Shown here: in pieces, positions 12,483-13,180 of the stretch
Position numbering within the stretch: the first letter of the stretch is position 1
Layout of the letters: every line of letters begins with the position of its first letter
Assembly: GCA_018900975.1 (NCBI GenBank)
Contig: JAHIFK010000149.1
Coordinates: forward strand, 1-13,180
Length of the DNA stretch: 13,180 nt
DNA from: Methanobacteriota archaeon
GTDB taxonomy: Archaea > Halobacteriota > Methanosarcinia > Methanosarcinales > Methanoperedenaceae
Direction of reading: 5' to 3'
The notes under the pieces: model-generated
What the model was told of the DNA's origin: nothing
What the model saw: only the letters and a program-made list of their open reading frames with translations
Database searches by the model: none
Position numbers and translations under genes: made by a program

Positions 12483-13180
12483 CTACCACCGCAACGTCTT
12501 CTGCCATGCCTCTTTCAGTTCATCTAACCCTGCGCTAAGCACTACCTTCTCCCCGTCCATCACACTGAAATCCTGCCTTGCTGTAACCTCGCCCACGTCA
12601 GCGAACACATTGCCTTTCATTATCTCCTCGAACATCTTGACCTTGCCAGGTTCAACTGTGACTACGAACCTGCTCTGGGATTCAGAGAACAGTATCGTGT
12701 CTGAACGCTTTATATTTTCAACCGGGACTTTTGTCAATTCAATGGTCATCCCCAGTTCTCCTGAAAATGCGCTCTCAGCCAGAGCCACAGCAAGCCCGCC
12801 ATCAGAGCAGTCGTGGCATGAAGCTACAGCGCCTTCAAGGATCGCTTTTTCAATAGATGAATAAAGGCGCTTCGCTGTTGCAGCATTCACTCTGGGCACA
12901 TCGTTCCCGATATATCCAAGGGAGGCGAAATATTCCGAGCCTCCAAGTTCGTCCCTCGTCATCCCCATCACATAAACCCTGTCACCCGATCTTTTTACAT
13001 CCATGGTCACAGCTTTCCTCACGTCATCTATCTTACCGATAGTCGAGAAAAGCACGGTCGGGGGAATGGAGATCTTGCGCCCGCCGATATTGTAGTCATT
13101 CTTCATGCTGTCTTTTCCGGAAATGCAGGGGACGCCGTATGCTTTCGTATAATCGTAAAGCGCCATGTTAGCCCGTACAA
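12483..13180 (-). CDS. purL: Phosphoribosylformylglycinamidine synthase PurL, C-terminal part
   Basis: About 232 C-terminal residues of the large ATP-dependent subunit, which converts FGAR to FGAM in purine synthesis using ammonia delivered by PurQ/PurS. The frame stays open to the window edge (VRAN precedes the first Met), so the gene continues outside; the Met at 13166 is internal. Visible hallmarks are ALYDYTKAYGVPCISGKDSMKND, the active-site/ATP region, and SCHDCSDGGLAVALAESAF, the second conserved glycine-rich region. The small PurL layout (with separate PurQ and PurS) is expected in archaea, but only this portion is seen. The TAG stop at 12483-12485 leaves a 64-bp gap to the EF-like gene. 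Confidence 0.95.
   Translation of the reverse strand, partial: VRANMALYDYTKAYGVPCISGKDSMKNDYNIGGRKISIPPTVLFSTIGKIDDVRKAVTMDVKRSGDRVYVMGMTRDELGGSEYFASLGYIGNDVPRVNAATAKRLYSSIEKAILEGAVASCHDCSDGGLAVALAESAFSGELGMTIELTKVPVENIKRSDTILFSESQSRFVVTVEPGKVKMFEEIMKGNVFADVGEVTARQDFSVMDGEKVVLSAGLDELKEAWQKTLRW

Overview
The window reads as ordinary archaeal chromosome with some unusual content. Archaeal signs are a tRNA-Glu gene with a short anticodon-loop intron, TATA boxes about 25 bp upstream of several start codons (implying leaderless mRNAs), a HerA-type ATPase, an archaeal-length ThiC, a degenerate EF-1A/EF-Tu-like protein, and a neighbouring NAD kinase/IMPase-family phosphatase pair. A membrane protein next to a CXXCH heme domain suggests a cytochrome-c-containing lineage; Methanosarcinales, perhaps a Methanoperedens (ANME-2d)-like archaeon, is my inference and is not proven here.

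Layout. (1) 1-173: tail of an unidentified + strand gene. (2) 219-325, minus: intron-containing tRNA-Glu(TTC), with T-runs usable as terminators on both strands between it and the upstream gene. (3) 460-3596, plus: HerA-like ATPase overlapping thiC by 4 bp. (4) 3616-4198, minus: two-TM protein whose stop is followed, in the +1 frame, by a triheme c-type cytochrome segment with no start codon of its own. (5) 4350-7477, plus: ruvB, ruvC and ruvA, a full bacterial-style Holliday junction set, each with its own promoter and separated by AT-rich spacers. A small predicted membrane protein lies on the minus strand between ruvB and ruvC. (6) 7585-8872, minus: exported Cys-repeat protein of about 430 codons, interrupted by three apparent single-base frameshifts. 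(7) 8948-11116, minus: NAD kinase, IMPase/NADP-phosphatase-like enzyme, and a stand-alone response-regulator receiver domain. (8) 11372-13180, minus: degenerate translational-GTPase-like protein downstream of a partial purL.

How the parts fit. RuvAB would migrate Holliday junctions and RuvC would resolve them; HerA normally acts in double-strand-break end processing, so two recombination functions lie within 7 kb. NAD kinase and the neighbouring phosphatase probably act on the same NAD/NADP pool. ThiC and PurL are biosynthetic enzymes (thiamine pyrimidine, purine) that both draw on the purine pathway: ThiC uses 5-aminoimidazole ribotide, which lies downstream of PurL.

The best candidates for something new are the cytochrome locus, where all three minus-strand frames carry plausible coding sequence, and the RuvABC set in an archaeal context. 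Four apparent frameshifts occur in two genes while the housekeeping genes are intact, so local sequence error or gene decay must be excluded first.
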